This document shows, piece by piece, positions 43,953 through 52,842 of a stretch of 55,763 nucleotides of DNA. The stretch spans positions 1 to 55,763 of the forward strand of contig CALXOY010000012.1 of NCBI GenBank assembly GCA_944390145.1. Direction: 5' to 3'. Position numbers and translations under genes: made by a program. How positions within the stretch are numbered: position 1 is the first letter of the stretch; each line of letters opens with the position of its first letter. The notes under the pieces are model-generated. The model searched no databases and was not told where the DNA came from. It saw nothing but the letters and a program-made list of their open reading frames with translations. The stretch is from an uncultured Duodenibacillus sp. (GTDB lineage: Bacteria > Pseudomonadota > Gammaproteobacteria > Burkholderiales > Burkholderiaceae_F).

Positions 43953-45692
43953 TTAGCCACGGAATTGCTGCAGACGCGTAAATTCAGCATAAATCCCGTC
44001 TTTGGCCATGAGTTCTGAGGGGGCCCCCTCCTCAACAATGACACCTTTTTGCAAAACCACAATACGATCCACGCTGTCCACCATTGACAAGCGGTGCGCG
44101 ACAATCAAGCAGGTGCGCCCTTTCATCAAACTATTCAAAGCTTGTTTAATTTGATGTTCAGAGTCGCTGTCTAGTGCGCTTGTAGCTTCATCGAGAATAA
44201 CAATGGGGGCATTTTTCAGAAAAGCCCTGGCAATGGAGATGCGCTGCCGTTGTCCTCCGGACAAAAGCCGTCCTCCTTCCCCTACTGCGGTATCAAGCCC
44301 CTGCGGCAAAGTGCCGATCAAGTCAGCAAGAGCGGCTGCCTTGACTGCTGCATCAATGTCTTCCGGTGCAGCATCGGGGCAGCCATATACAATGTTTTCG
44401 CGTATGGTGGCATCGAAAAGAAAAACGTCCTGAGATACTACGGCTATCTGATTCCTCAGGCTTTCGAGCGTGCAGTCTCTGATGTCGATGCCGTCTATTC
44501 GCACACTGCCCTCGGAAACTTCCACAAAACGCGGCAGGAGATTGACGGTGGTGGTTTTCCCAGAGCCGGAGTGCCCAATGAATGCGACGTGTTCTCCGGC
44601 ACGAATATGCAAGCTGATGCCTTTTAGTGCCTCAAGTTCACTGCCGGGATAACGTACATGAACGTTTTCAAAGTTGATCTCGCCTTTTACCTTGTTGAGA
44701 ATCGTTTTGCCCGAATCCTGCTGCACAGGGGCGTCCATCATGGCAAAAACGCTTCTGGCAGCAACGCCGATGGTCGTAAAGGTGGCATTTAAACCTGCCA
44801 GTTTCTGCAACGGCTGCATTAAAAAGAGCATGGCCGAAAGAAAGGTGATGAAGTCGCCGACCGTCAGCGCCCCCGATTGTGCTTGCATCAGCGCAAAGGA
44901 GACAACAACGGCCACCCCCATCATGGCGACAACCTGAGTGATTGGGGTACCCAGGCTTGAAAGCTTTTTTTTGTCAAGTGTTGTGCGACGGATAGCCTGA
45001 TTAACTTTGCTGAAGCGCTCTTTCTCAAAATCATACGTGTCGCTGATTTTGATCAAACGGTGCGCACCGTAGGCTTCCTGCACACAGGAAAGCGTATCGG
45101 CAATAGCCTGCTGTCCCTTACGAACAACGGCCTTTATTCGCCTACGGATAATGCCGAGCAAATATGCAGCAACGGGACCAACGATGCAGGAGACAAGCGT
45201 CAGTTGCCAGTTTTGCCAAAACAAAAGTCCGAATAGAAACAAAACCTGCAGCGAATCGCGCACAAGCACCATTGCGGACTGTGTGGCGCCCGACAATGCG
45301 ATATTGGCTTCATTGACAAATTTCGAGCTTGCTTCGCCGGAAGAAAACTGCTGGTACTGCTCCAAGGGCCAGCGAAGCATGTTGTTGTAAAGCTGTGTGC
45401 GCATTGTGACAAGCATCGACTGGCTGACTTTTGTCATCGTGTAGTTGCTCATGACAAGTGCCACAGCATAAACAAGCGTAATCAGGATCAATGCCGCAGG
45501 AGCTGCAGTGATCATGGCAGGATTTTGATCATAGAAACCCCGCTGCGTAAGCATCCCAAGGAGCTTGGAGGTGACGGCTGTGGTGCTCGAGACAATCACC
45601 GTCCAGAAGCAGGAAATCGCAATCAGACGCTTGTAGGGTCTTGCGTAGGCCGCAAGACGCAACAGCACGGGATCAAAAAATTTAGACAGCAT
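43953..45692 (-). CDS. MsbA-like ABC exporter, second tandem copy
   Basis: 579-residue half-transporter with six membrane segments and an intact ATPase domain: GHSGSGKTTTVN, VSQDVFLFDATI, LSGGQRQRISIARAFL, IVILDEATSALD and VAHRLSMV. The ATG at 45692 has GGAA upstream and overlaps the stop of the upstream copy by 11 bases, so the pair is translationally coupled. It resembles MsbA at 19728-21527, including GQLTDRGFYEKDP-like wording (LTQRGFYDQNP). It could form a homodimer or pair with its neighbour. The cargo is probably a lipid-linked glycan or modified lipid A. Confidence 0.85.
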   Translation of the reverse strand: MLSKFFDPVLLRLAAYARPYKRLIAISCFWTVIVSSTTAVTSKLLGMLTQRGFYDQNPAMITAAPAALILITLVYAVALVMSNYTMTKVSQSMLVTMRTQLYNNMLRWPLEQYQQFSSGEASSKFVNEANIALSGATQSAMVLVRDSLQVLFLFGLLFWQNWQLTLVSCIVGPVAAYLLGIIRRRIKAVVRKGQQAIADTLSCVQEAYGAHRLIKISDTYDFEKERFSKVNQAIRRTTLDKKKLSSLGTPITQVVAMMGVAVVVSFALMQAQSGALTVGDFITFLSAMLFLMQPLQKLAGLNATFTTIGVAARSVFAMMDAPVQQDSGKTILNKVKGEINFENVHVRYPGSELEALKGISLHIRAGEHVAFIGHSGSGKTTTVNLLPRFVEVSEGSVRIDGIDIRDCTLESLRNQIAVVSQDVFLFDATIRENIVYGCPDAAPEDIDAAVKAAALADLIGTLPQGLDTAVGEGGRLLSGGQRQRISIARAFLKNAPIVILDEATSALDSDSEHQIKQALNSLMKGRTCLIVAHRLSMVDSVDRIVVLQKGVIVEEGAPSELMAKDGIYAEFTRLQQFRG

Positions 45693-47469
45693 GTGAATTT
45701 CCGAGACCGGCTTGAGCAGTGCTTTCGTTTTGATCAAGACCCTGCATCTTGCAGAGGTGTGCATACACACCGTTTTTTCGGATCAATTCGGCATGGGTTC
45801 CGACTTCGGCGATCATGCCGTCCTGCATGACAACAATTCTGGTGGCGTACTCGATAGTTGAAAGGCGGTGCGCGACAATAAACGTCGTGCGGCCTCTCAT
45901 CAATCGAGCCAGGGCAAGCTTGATATGGTGCTCTGACTCGGCATCCAGCGCACTGGTTGCTTCGTCGAGAATCAAAATGGGGGCATCCTTAAGCAAAGCC
46001 CTGGCGATGGAAATCCGTTGCTTTTGCCCTCCAGACAAACGTCCTCCGGCTTCCCCTACTAAAGTGTCGAGTCCCTTGGGAAGCGAATGAATGAAGCCTG
46101 TCAATGCAGAATCCTCAAGCACTTGATGGATTTTCTCGTCCTCGACATCTGGGCAACCGTAGACAATGTTGTCCCGTATGGTCCCGTCAAAAATTGTGAC
46201 ATCCTGGGAGACGATGGCAATTTGCCGCCTCAGAGATTTAAGCGTCAGCGTTTGTGCATCAATGCCGTCAATCAGGATGCGGCCAGAGGTCGGATTCCAG
46301 AAGCGGGGAAGCATATTGACGATCGAGGATTTTCCCGACCCGGACAACCCTACCAGCGCGATTGTTTCTCCAGCGCTAACCGTGAGAGAAAAATTGTGCA
46401 CCGCATCGCGTTCTGCTCCTGGATAGCGAAGGCAGACTTTCTCGAATGTGATTCCTTGGTGAACATCAATAAGCTCGACAGTACCATTGTCGGGTTCAGA
46501 GGGTTCGTCCAGAGTGGCAAAGATGGATTCAGCAGCAACCGAAATGCCGACGAAAGCCGCATTGATTTCAGTCATGCGGCGCAATGGTGGCAGCAGCAGC
46601 ATCATGGCCGTCAGAAAAGTAATGAATTCACCTAAAGTGAGCATGCCGCGCTGGGACTCAATCATGGCGACGGCAAGCACGATGGCGACGCCGCAAACGC
46701 CGACGAATTGCGCAGAAGGCGTCGCAGCGGAACTGACTTTCGTCATGTTGAGCGCAAGCTTGCGGACTTCATTGTTGATGGCGGCAAAGCGGCGGCTTTC
46801 AAGATCAAAGGTATTGCTGATCTTGATCACCTGGCGTGCGTCGTAGCTCTCCTTCACCCGGACCAGCAGAGTGGCGATGTTTTGCTGCGCACCGGCAAGA
46901 ATGGCTCGCAACTTTGAGGAAATGAATCTGATCAGCCAAATAATGACGGGCGCAATGATCAGGGCCACTAACGTCAGGATGATGTCGTGCCAGACCAGAA
47001 CACCAATCAACCCGATGATTTGCAGGAAATCTCGAACAAGGACGATCACAGAACGCGTGGCGCTGGATAGTGCAACGTTGGCCTCGTTGACAAATTTGGA
47101 AGCAACTAGCCCCGTGGCATTGCGTTGGTACGCAGCCTCAGGCCAGGACAGGATTTTGTCAAAAAGCTCCTCCCTCAATTGAAAAAGCACAGACTGGCTT
47201 ACCTTGCTCAAGAGGTAGTTACTCATGAACATGCTGCCGCCATTAATGACAGCGACAAGAATCAAACCTATAGGAGCAGCAATTACAACCCAGGGTTGCT
47301 GATCATAAAAGCCCAGTTGTGTCAGGTTTCCAAACAAAACAGCAATCAAGGATGAAGTTGATGCTGAGAGAACCATGAAGCAAGCAGAGCTAATGATCAT
47401 CAATTTAAAGTTAACTAAATAACTTAATAGCCTGGCCGCACTCGTATTTCTCTTTAAAAACCAAAACAT
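45682..47469 (-). CDS. MsbA-like ABC exporter, first tandem copy
   Basis: 595-residue half-transporter of the same family: six membrane segments, then GLSGSGKSSIVN, VSQDVTIFDGTI, LSGGQKQRISIARALL, ILILDEATSALD and VAHRLSTI. All ATPase motifs are canonical in both tandem copies, so neither shows the degenerate site often seen in asymmetric heterodimers. Together with msbA this makes three homologues in 30 kb. It begins nine bases after the glycosyltransferase fusion gene. Confidence 0.85.
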   Translation of the reverse strand: MFWFLKRNTSAARLLSYLVNFKLMIISSACFMVLSASTSSLIAVLFGNLTQLGFYDQQPWVVIAAPIGLILVAVINGGSMFMSNYLLSKVSQSVLFQLREELFDKILSWPEAAYQRNATGLVASKFVNEANVALSSATRSVIVLVRDFLQIIGLIGVLVWHDIILTLVALIIAPVIIWLIRFISSKLRAILAGAQQNIATLLVRVKESYDARQVIKISNTFDLESRRFAAINNEVRKLALNMTKVSSAATPSAQFVGVCGVAIVLAVAMIESQRGMLTLGEFITFLTAMMLLLPPLRRMTEINAAFVGISVAAESIFATLDEPSEPDNGTVELIDVHQGITFEKVCLRYPGAERDAVHNFSLTVSAGETIALVGLSGSGKSSIVNMLPRFWNPTSGRILIDGIDAQTLTLKSLRRQIAIVSQDVTIFDGTIRDNIVYGCPDVEDEKIHQVLEDSALTGFIHSLPKGLDTLVGEAGGRLSGGQKQRISIARALLKDAPILILDEATSALDAESEHHIKLALARLMRGRTTFIVAHRLSTIEYATRIVVMQDGMIAEVGTHAELIRKNGVYAHLCKMQGLDQNESTAQAGLGNSHAV

Positions 47470-47478
47470 TCGACGATT

Positions 47479-49764
47479 TTATTTCTTAGATCTAAGGAAA
47501 TTAAGTTTTAACAATGAAAAATTATAATTTTCAGTGAAAGCGGGGAAACAATAAAATTTCCCAATAGGGATAATTCCAAACAAAAAAAAGGTATGATTCT
47601 TGCGAATTAAAACTGGAATCCCGAATACTGAAATTTTCGTTTTATATCCAAGGATTTCTTTTTTCTTGAAAATCTCAATTTTTTTATGGATGAACGAAAG
47701 CTTAGCCACATCAAAACTTCGATTATAAGTCAATATAGGGCATCCAAATAATACAAAACACCAAGAATAGAGCATCCCAGGCGTCCAAGATTCGATTTGT
47801 TTAAGCAATTGAACATCAGCTGGTGCAATTTTTGAAAGTTCTTTTATATCGCTTTTTGAAATTTTAATTATTTCAAAAAATTTTTTCATTTCATAAAAAA
47901 ATTGTTCAGCTTTTCCGTAGTCATTAATCTGCGGCAAAAAGTACAAAGCAAGCGAACGTAGTGCCACACTAATAAATTTAATACGCGCAAATACAAGATT
48001 TTGGTTAGCAGAACACAATCTGTTCATGCGAGTAAAGATAAGATTGTGAATTGGGATAATATCATTGAGATGCTTTACAAGATTTTGAGTTGTTTGTCCA
48101 GGAATATTTTGACAATAAGCGTACGGTTGCCAATTTACGGCATATATATTTGTAAGCACCAATGAAGCAATATTTGAAAACGCACAATCTTCATAAAACA
48201 TTCTTTCAGGAAAGAACAAATCATTCTTCAATATGGCATTTTTTGAAATTATCTTTGTAAATGGAAACGGAGGGATCTCAAATAAATATTTATTCCTTTC
48301 ACCTTCATTCCAAACATGATTTAAATGCTTGTCATTTATATTAAATAAGAATCGTCGATGTTCGGGACAAACAAATTTATTTGCGCTTTCATCATACTCT
48401 ACATGATCAAACAAAAGCATGTCGCATTTTGCATTTAACAACAAATCATGTGCCTTTTGAAGAAAATCATTATCACAGTAAAAATCATCCGCATCTGCGA
48501 AAGTAATCCATTTACCAGACGATGTTCGAATGCCAGTATTTCGTGCTGCACCTGGTCCGGCATTTTTAGCTTTTCTAACTAAACGAAATCTATCATCTTT
48601 TTTCGAGATGTTTGACACTATTTGGCAACTGGCATCGGTTGAACAATCATCTACACATATTACTTCAAAATTTGCAAAAGACTGATTAGATAAACTTCTC
48701 AAGCACCTTTCAATATATTTCTCTGCATTATAAATAGGAATTATTATCGAAAAAAAAGGCTCCGAAACTAGTGTTATACCAAAATTCATCTTGAATTCAG
48801 AGAGAGTTACTTCCTTAACATTAGAATAGAGCGAAGAAATTTCTTGAAGTGAAAAACCCTTTAATACCATTTCCTCCGAAAGTTTTTCATCTTTTGATCT
48901 ATTTTTAAATTCTGTATAAATTATGGTCATAGGTCGCTTTGTTTCCGCCAACAACTCAGCAAGACCACAACGCACTGCATAAATGTGCTTAGCCCTTCTC
49001 GCCAATGAAAAGAGTTCTGTTATTGAAAATTTAGATGAAAATATAGTCTTACCAAATTTAGAGCCTTCAGAAGATCTCTCACCATTCACAAGAATACTAT
49101 ATCCCAAATTTTCAAACTTGTTAACAATACTAAACAATACCTCATCCCCCAAATCCTTACATGAATTAGCATGAGGGATAATAATTATTAAATTATTCGG
49201 ATCTAGACCAGCTTTTCTTGCCTTATCCAAGGCATGTTGAGATACTCCCGAAGCTAATTTAATTTTATTATAGCCTTCAAGATCAGGTACAATACTTAAT
49301 GCACTAGCCATAGATCTGAAATAATGTTCATTATTAGCTCTGATATTTCTTTCAGTCTTCACATAATGCGCATGATTAAAAACAACGAAAAATTCCTTAC
49401 CCCTGTATTTAAATTTTGAAGAATATTCATCAGCAGAAAAATGTGGGGAATAAACAATATTTTTAATTGAAAACAGCTCCGCAATCTGCAAATGTGCAAG
49501 ATTGTTGGTAATAAGTAAAGTTTTTTTATTGTTCAATAAATTTCTTTTTTCTATTTTTGGATAATAAAACTTTAAAAATAAATACACTTCCCCAATATTT
49601 GCATTGAGCAAATATATGCAATCACACTTCGAAATAACCTCTTTATTCAAATTAAAAGTCTTTGAAAATAGGGAACGCCTCCACACTCTATGAGTTTTAA
49701 AAAAATATTCCTTATATTGCCCTGAAACTTTTTTCTCAATCAGGAAGGATCTTTTACCATACAT
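47479..49764 (-). CDS. Two-domain glycosyltransferase (unassigned GT-B-like domain plus GT2)
   Basis: 761 residues. Residues 1-335 form a domain related to the neighbouring gene product (49740-50933): both contain an I-x3-E/ELFSLARRAKHIYAVRCGL or IFSIAKRSAHLYALRSGL segment, followed by IIYTEFKNR or IYYTEFKER. From residue 337 a GT2 domain begins (FFSIIIPIYNAEKYIERCL), with VICVDDCSTDAS, NAGPGAARNTG and TFADADDFYCDND. The C-terminal tail carries FGIPVL and FGIIPIG motifs common in surface-glycan transferases. The gene is AT-rich and overlaps its upstream neighbour by 25 bases. It probably adds two residues, or a linker and a sugar, to an LPS or capsule acceptor. Confidence 0.7.
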   Translation of the reverse strand: MYGKRSFLIEKKVSGQYKEYFFKTHRVWRRSLFSKTFNLNKEVISKCDCIYLLNANIGEVYLFLKFYYPKIEKRNLLNNKKTLLITNNLAHLQIAELFSIKNIVYSPHFSADEYSSKFKYRGKEFFVVFNHAHYVKTERNIRANNEHYFRSMASALSIVPDLEGYNKIKLASGVSQHALDKARKAGLDPNNLIIIIPHANSCKDLGDEVLFSIVNKFENLGYSILVNGERSSEGSKFGKTIFSSKFSITELFSLARRAKHIYAVRCGLAELLAETKRPMTIIYTEFKNRSKDEKLSEEMVLKGFSLQEISSLYSNVKEVTLSEFKMNFGITLVSEPFFSIIIPIYNAEKYIERCLRSLSNQSFANFEVICVDDCSTDASCQIVSNISKKDDRFRLVRKAKNAGPGAARNTGIRTSSGKWITFADADDFYCDNDFLQKAHDLLLNAKCDMLLFDHVEYDESANKFVCPEHRRFLFNINDKHLNHVWNEGERNKYLFEIPPFPFTKIISKNAILKNDLFFPERMFYEDCAFSNIASLVLTNIYAVNWQPYAYCQNIPGQTTQNLVKHLNDIIPIHNLIFTRMNRLCSANQNLVFARIKFISVALRSLALYFLPQINDYGKAEQFFYEMKKFFEIIKISKSDIKELSKIAPADVQLLKQIESWTPGMLYSWCFVLFGCPILTYNRSFDVAKLSFIHKKIEIFKKKEILGYKTKISVFGIPVLIRKNHTFFLFGIIPIGKFYCFPAFTENYNFSLLKLNFLRSKK

Positions 49765-50933
49765 AACTTTACCTTAGTCGGATTTTCCTTTATACAGGAA
49801 ATAACAACCTCTTCGGATTTAATTGCGTTGTCTAATGGCAATTGCTTAACAGTGAAAAGTTTAAATACCTCTTCCGCAGTACGATGCGGGGTATTAAAAC
49901 CTCTTTCTTTGAATTCAGTATAATAAATATGAAGTGGAATTCCCGTGTTTAATAAAAAGTCCACAAGTCCACTTCTCAATGCATACAGATGCGCTGATCG
50001 TTTCGCAATCGAAAATATTTCAGGATATGTTAAATACATATCTGACTTTAATATCTTCGAATTGTCATATATTTCATAACCATCTTTCTCTAATTTCTTT
50101 ATCAATTCGACTGACAAACTTTCAGGCATTTCATCAGATGAAAATGACTCCAAAGCCAAAATTATGAGTCGCCCATCATAAAGGGCTATCTTCTGATTGT
50201 CGGTAAGTTTATTTATAGCCTTATCAAACGACAATTGAAGTTGCAACGCGTTTGGTTTAGCTATTTCTGAAATAGGCAAAACCAACCACTTCGACATCCA
50301 CTTCAAATAATTTATAGTTTTAGTCTTACAAGTTGCCTCAAACTGGGCAAAATACTTACCTGGAAAGCACATATGTACAAACCAGTCGCCTGCTTCCATA
50401 TCATCAAGAACATAGCGCAGTATTTTCGGTTTAGAAACGACCGAGCGAATTTCTGGAAAGTACAATCTCAGCATGTCCTGATGGTATTGCTTAGTACACA
50501 AAACTACAACCTGTTCCGGATCATTTATGTCATAGCGTTCTAGAAGCTGCTTCCAGAAAAACATCAGCAGCAAGGCGATTTCCCCTGAATTTGCCCAGAA
50601 CACAAAAACATGTTTTCTGTCCTTGACTGGACTAACCGGCATCTGGGAAAAGATCGAATCTAATTGCGAAGAAAGCTCCTTTGCAATGATTACTTTCTTG
50701 ATAACCATTGATGATCCAAGATGCCATGAAATCGCTTGCTTATCGAGCTTCCGTCCCCAGATGGGAATTCCCAAAAAACTGGACTGCCGTGAAGCCTCTC
50801 CGTAATCCTCAAAAGTGATGATCTCACGGTAAACTCCCCCTAGAAAGTCTCGTTTTAAGGCTTTTTCGGTTCGATACTTTCGATAAAGAGGAATCCCAAG
50901 AATTGACTTCGTTTTGGAAAGGACAAAATTCAT
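49740..50933 (-). CDS. Unassigned GT-B-like glycosyltransferase family protein
   Basis: 397 residues, not recognised as a named family. The N-terminus has a short ILGIPLYRKYRTEK element and FLGIPIWGRK, a pattern often seen at the tails of glycosyltransferases. The middle begins HVFVFWANSGEIALLLMFFWK, and the C-terminal half has FSIAKRSAHLYALRSGLVDFLL then IPLHIYYTEFKERG, at a position where GT9 enzymes have their DSGxxH donor-site motif. It is a paralogue of the N-terminal half of the next gene. It starts within the last four bases of the HAD gene (ATGA overlap). Confidence 0.5.
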   Translation of the reverse strand: MNFVLSKTKSILGIPLYRKYRTEKALKRDFLGGVYREIITFEDYGEASRQSSFLGIPIWGRKLDKQAISWHLGSSMVIKKVIIAKELSSQLDSIFSQMPVSPVKDRKHVFVFWANSGEIALLLMFFWKQLLERYDINDPEQVVVLCTKQYHQDMLRLYFPEIRSVVSKPKILRYVLDDMEAGDWFVHMCFPGKYFAQFEATCKTKTINYLKWMSKWLVLPISEIAKPNALQLQLSFDKAINKLTDNQKIALYDGRLIILALESFSSDEMPESLSVELIKKLEKDGYEIYDNSKILKSDMYLTYPEIFSIAKRSAHLYALRSGLVDFLLNTGIPLHIYYTEFKERGFNTPHRTAEEVFKLFTVKQLPLDNAIKSEEVVISCIKENPTKVKLCMVKDPS

Positions 50934-51301
50934 AGGGAGTTATCAATCTCAAAGGATAGGTTTAAAGCTTGATCCCTGTCCTTGTTGACAGCGTATGCGG
51001 TCTGTAATCCGGAAGGCTTTCGATCATTGACCAGTATTCTTTCGCCCTGAGGCATATCCGAAAGCAGATAATCAAAACGAATATGGTTTTTGGCTAAAAA
51101 ACTCTTGAGGGCGTCCTGCTCTGCAGTCTTTCTTGCGGTCATCAGCACAATGACATCGGTGGCAGGAATGTGCTCAAAGAATTCTTTAACTCCGGGAAGC
51201 AGCTGGTCTCCTTCCCGCGTTAGGTGACCATTGTGTTTGACGATCGTTCCATCGACATCAAACACCCAGGTCTTCGGCAGCGGTGACAAGATAAGTTTCA
51301 T
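50930..51301 (-). CDS. Small HAD-superfamily phosphatase of a glycan cluster
   Basis: 123 residues with HAD motif I (WVFDVDGTIV, nucleophile and acid Asp), motif II (LMTARK) and a late LVNDRKPSGLQTAYAVN in the place of motif IV. It lacks a cap domain, as do the small HAD phosphatases of capsule clusters (EcbF/BcbF type, about 126 residues). It probably dephosphorylates an intermediate made by the neighbouring kinase-nucleotidyltransferase pathway. It overlaps the next gene by four bases and follows the fusion gene after ten. Confidence 0.75.
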   Translation of the reverse strand: MKLILSPLPKTWVFDVDGTIVKHNGHLTREGDQLLPGVKEFFEHIPATDVIVLMTARKTAEQDALKSFLAKNHIRFDYLLSDMPQGERILVNDRKPSGLQTAYAVNKDRDQALNLSFEIDNSL

Positions 51302-51311
51302 GGTTCTGCCA

Positions 51312-52829
51312 TCAGAGAAAGTCTGCCGACTTCAGAATGCCGTTGTAGAAGGCGCCGCAGATGCTGTCATAGTCCTCCCATGCGTATGTAGTGAGGGACA
51401 GCCAGATAACGGCGTGCAGTGCGCGAATCTTGGTCTTGGAAACGGACTCAAGCCGCTCAAAGAAGTAATCCTCCATGTCCGACCAATTGTTCGGCTTGAC
51501 AGCCAGTTCCACGCCTTTTTTGTTGATTTCCAGAGCAAACTTCTTGCGGTTGAATTGGTCGTAATTGCCCACGAGCGAGTAGTAGACCTTGGCCCAGTCG
51601 TAGTCGACATCTCCGTAGAGCTTTGTTTTGCCGAAATACCCGCGGGGATCGATGAAAAAAACCTTCCCGTGGATGCGGTCATAGAGCATGTTGGAGAACG
51701 TGGGATCCCCATGAATCAGCCGGAATTCCTTGGGATATCTTGCCCTCAGAATGTTTGCCAGCGACTCACGGTCGTAGAAAATGTTTTTGTAATACCGTCC
51801 GTTGATGCGGATGTATTCATCACGAGCAAAGGGCACCAGATCCTCAACCTTTTCAAGTCGATTAAAGGTCTTGGTGACATAGTTTTCCTCAAGATCCGCA
51901 GCAATCGCCGGCCGGGGTGATTCCAGCTGGTGAAGTGCACGCAATCCGTTGATGATGGAATCAACCACTCGCTTCTTTTCAGAAACGGTCAAGCAGTCGT
52001 ACTCCCAGATATTGCGCCCCTTGATGCGTTCCATGACAAGCGGCTCGAAGGAGTGGATTTTGGGGATTGCATCAAAACCAAGCGCCTGAACATGCTTGTA
52101 CCAGGCAATTTCATCCACAGCAATCTTCTGGCCTTGTTCATCAATACCACGCTTGGTAACGGTCTCATCGTTGAACAGCACTTCGTTAAATGGCCTGCAC
52201 ACCGAGGGCTTGTTCAGAGCCTCAAACGCTTTCACAGTCCCTACCTCGGTAATGTTCTCAAGGTAGAAAGGCTGAAATACCTTCTTTGTCTCGGCAAGCC
52301 AAGGTACAAAGGCTCCGTCGGTTGGGATGCCGTCAAGTTCATCTTTATTTTTGAAAACAAAGAAGCCTGCCACGCCCGCGGACGACGATGATTCATGCTT
52401 GAATTGCCCATTGGCAAACGACCACCTGCAGGGAAACGATCCAGACAATCCCACCAGATTGCTTTCTAACGGAGTGGTTGCCATAACCGCCGGCATTTCC
52501 CAAGCACGGTCAAAAAGAAGATCACACCATAAGACCACCACGGGTTCTTCATCTTTGAAAAGCGCGCAAGCCTTACCTATGCCTGAAGCCGTCCCCTTTC
52601 CGTCAGCAGAAATCACCTTAACACGATACTGAGAGCCGAATGCTGCGAGATAACGCTTCAGGGCTTCCTGCTTGTAGTCGCAAATGACAGTGATGTCGTG
52701 CTCCTTAAAAGCTTCAAATGTCCAGAAGATCATGGGGCGATTGTTGACAGGAACCAGGCATTTGGGGCGGTTTCGAGTCAAGCCCTCTAAACGGGTGCCT
52801 TTCCCTCCTGCTTGAACAATGATGTGCAT
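51312..52829 (-). CDS. Nucleotidyltransferase-kinase fusion (LicC/LicA-like)
   Basis: 505 residues in two parts. Residues 1 to about 230 are a nucleotidyltransferase: MHIIVQAGGKGTRLEGLTRN, RPKCLVPVNNRPMI, and VVLWCDLLFD as likely metal site. From about residue 260 comes a phosphotransferase of the APH/choline-kinase fold, with the catalytic loop LIHGDPTFSNMLYD at 371 and the metal motif FFIDPRGYFG near 393. A kinase and an NTP-transferase in one chain suggests phosphorylation then CDP or other nucleotide activation of a small alcohol (choline, ethanolamine, polyol) or a sugar. The start at 52829 has GGG-ACA as weak SD, 13 bases after kdsD. Confidence 0.72.
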   Translation of the reverse strand: MHIIVQAGGKGTRLEGLTRNRPKCLVPVNNRPMIFWTFEAFKEHDITVICDYKQEALKRYLAAFGSQYRVKVISADGKGTASGIGKACALFKDEEPVVVLWCDLLFDRAWEMPAVMATTPLESNLVGLSGSFPCRWSFANGQFKHESSSSAGVAGFFVFKNKDELDGIPTDGAFVPWLAETKKVFQPFYLENITEVGTVKAFEALNKPSVCRPFNEVLFNDETVTKRGIDEQGQKIAVDEIAWYKHVQALGFDAIPKIHSFEPLVMERIKGRNIWEYDCLTVSEKKRVVDSIINGLRALHQLESPRPAIAADLEENYVTKTFNRLEKVEDLVPFARDEYIRINGRYYKNIFYDRESLANILRARYPKEFRLIHGDPTFSNMLYDRIHGKVFFIDPRGYFGKTKLYGDVDYDWAKVYYSLVGNYDQFNRKKFALEINKKGVELAVKPNNWSDMEDYFFERLESVSKTKIRALHAVIWLSLTTYAWEDYDSICGAFYNGILKSADFL

Positions 52830-52842
52830 GGCTGATGTCCCT

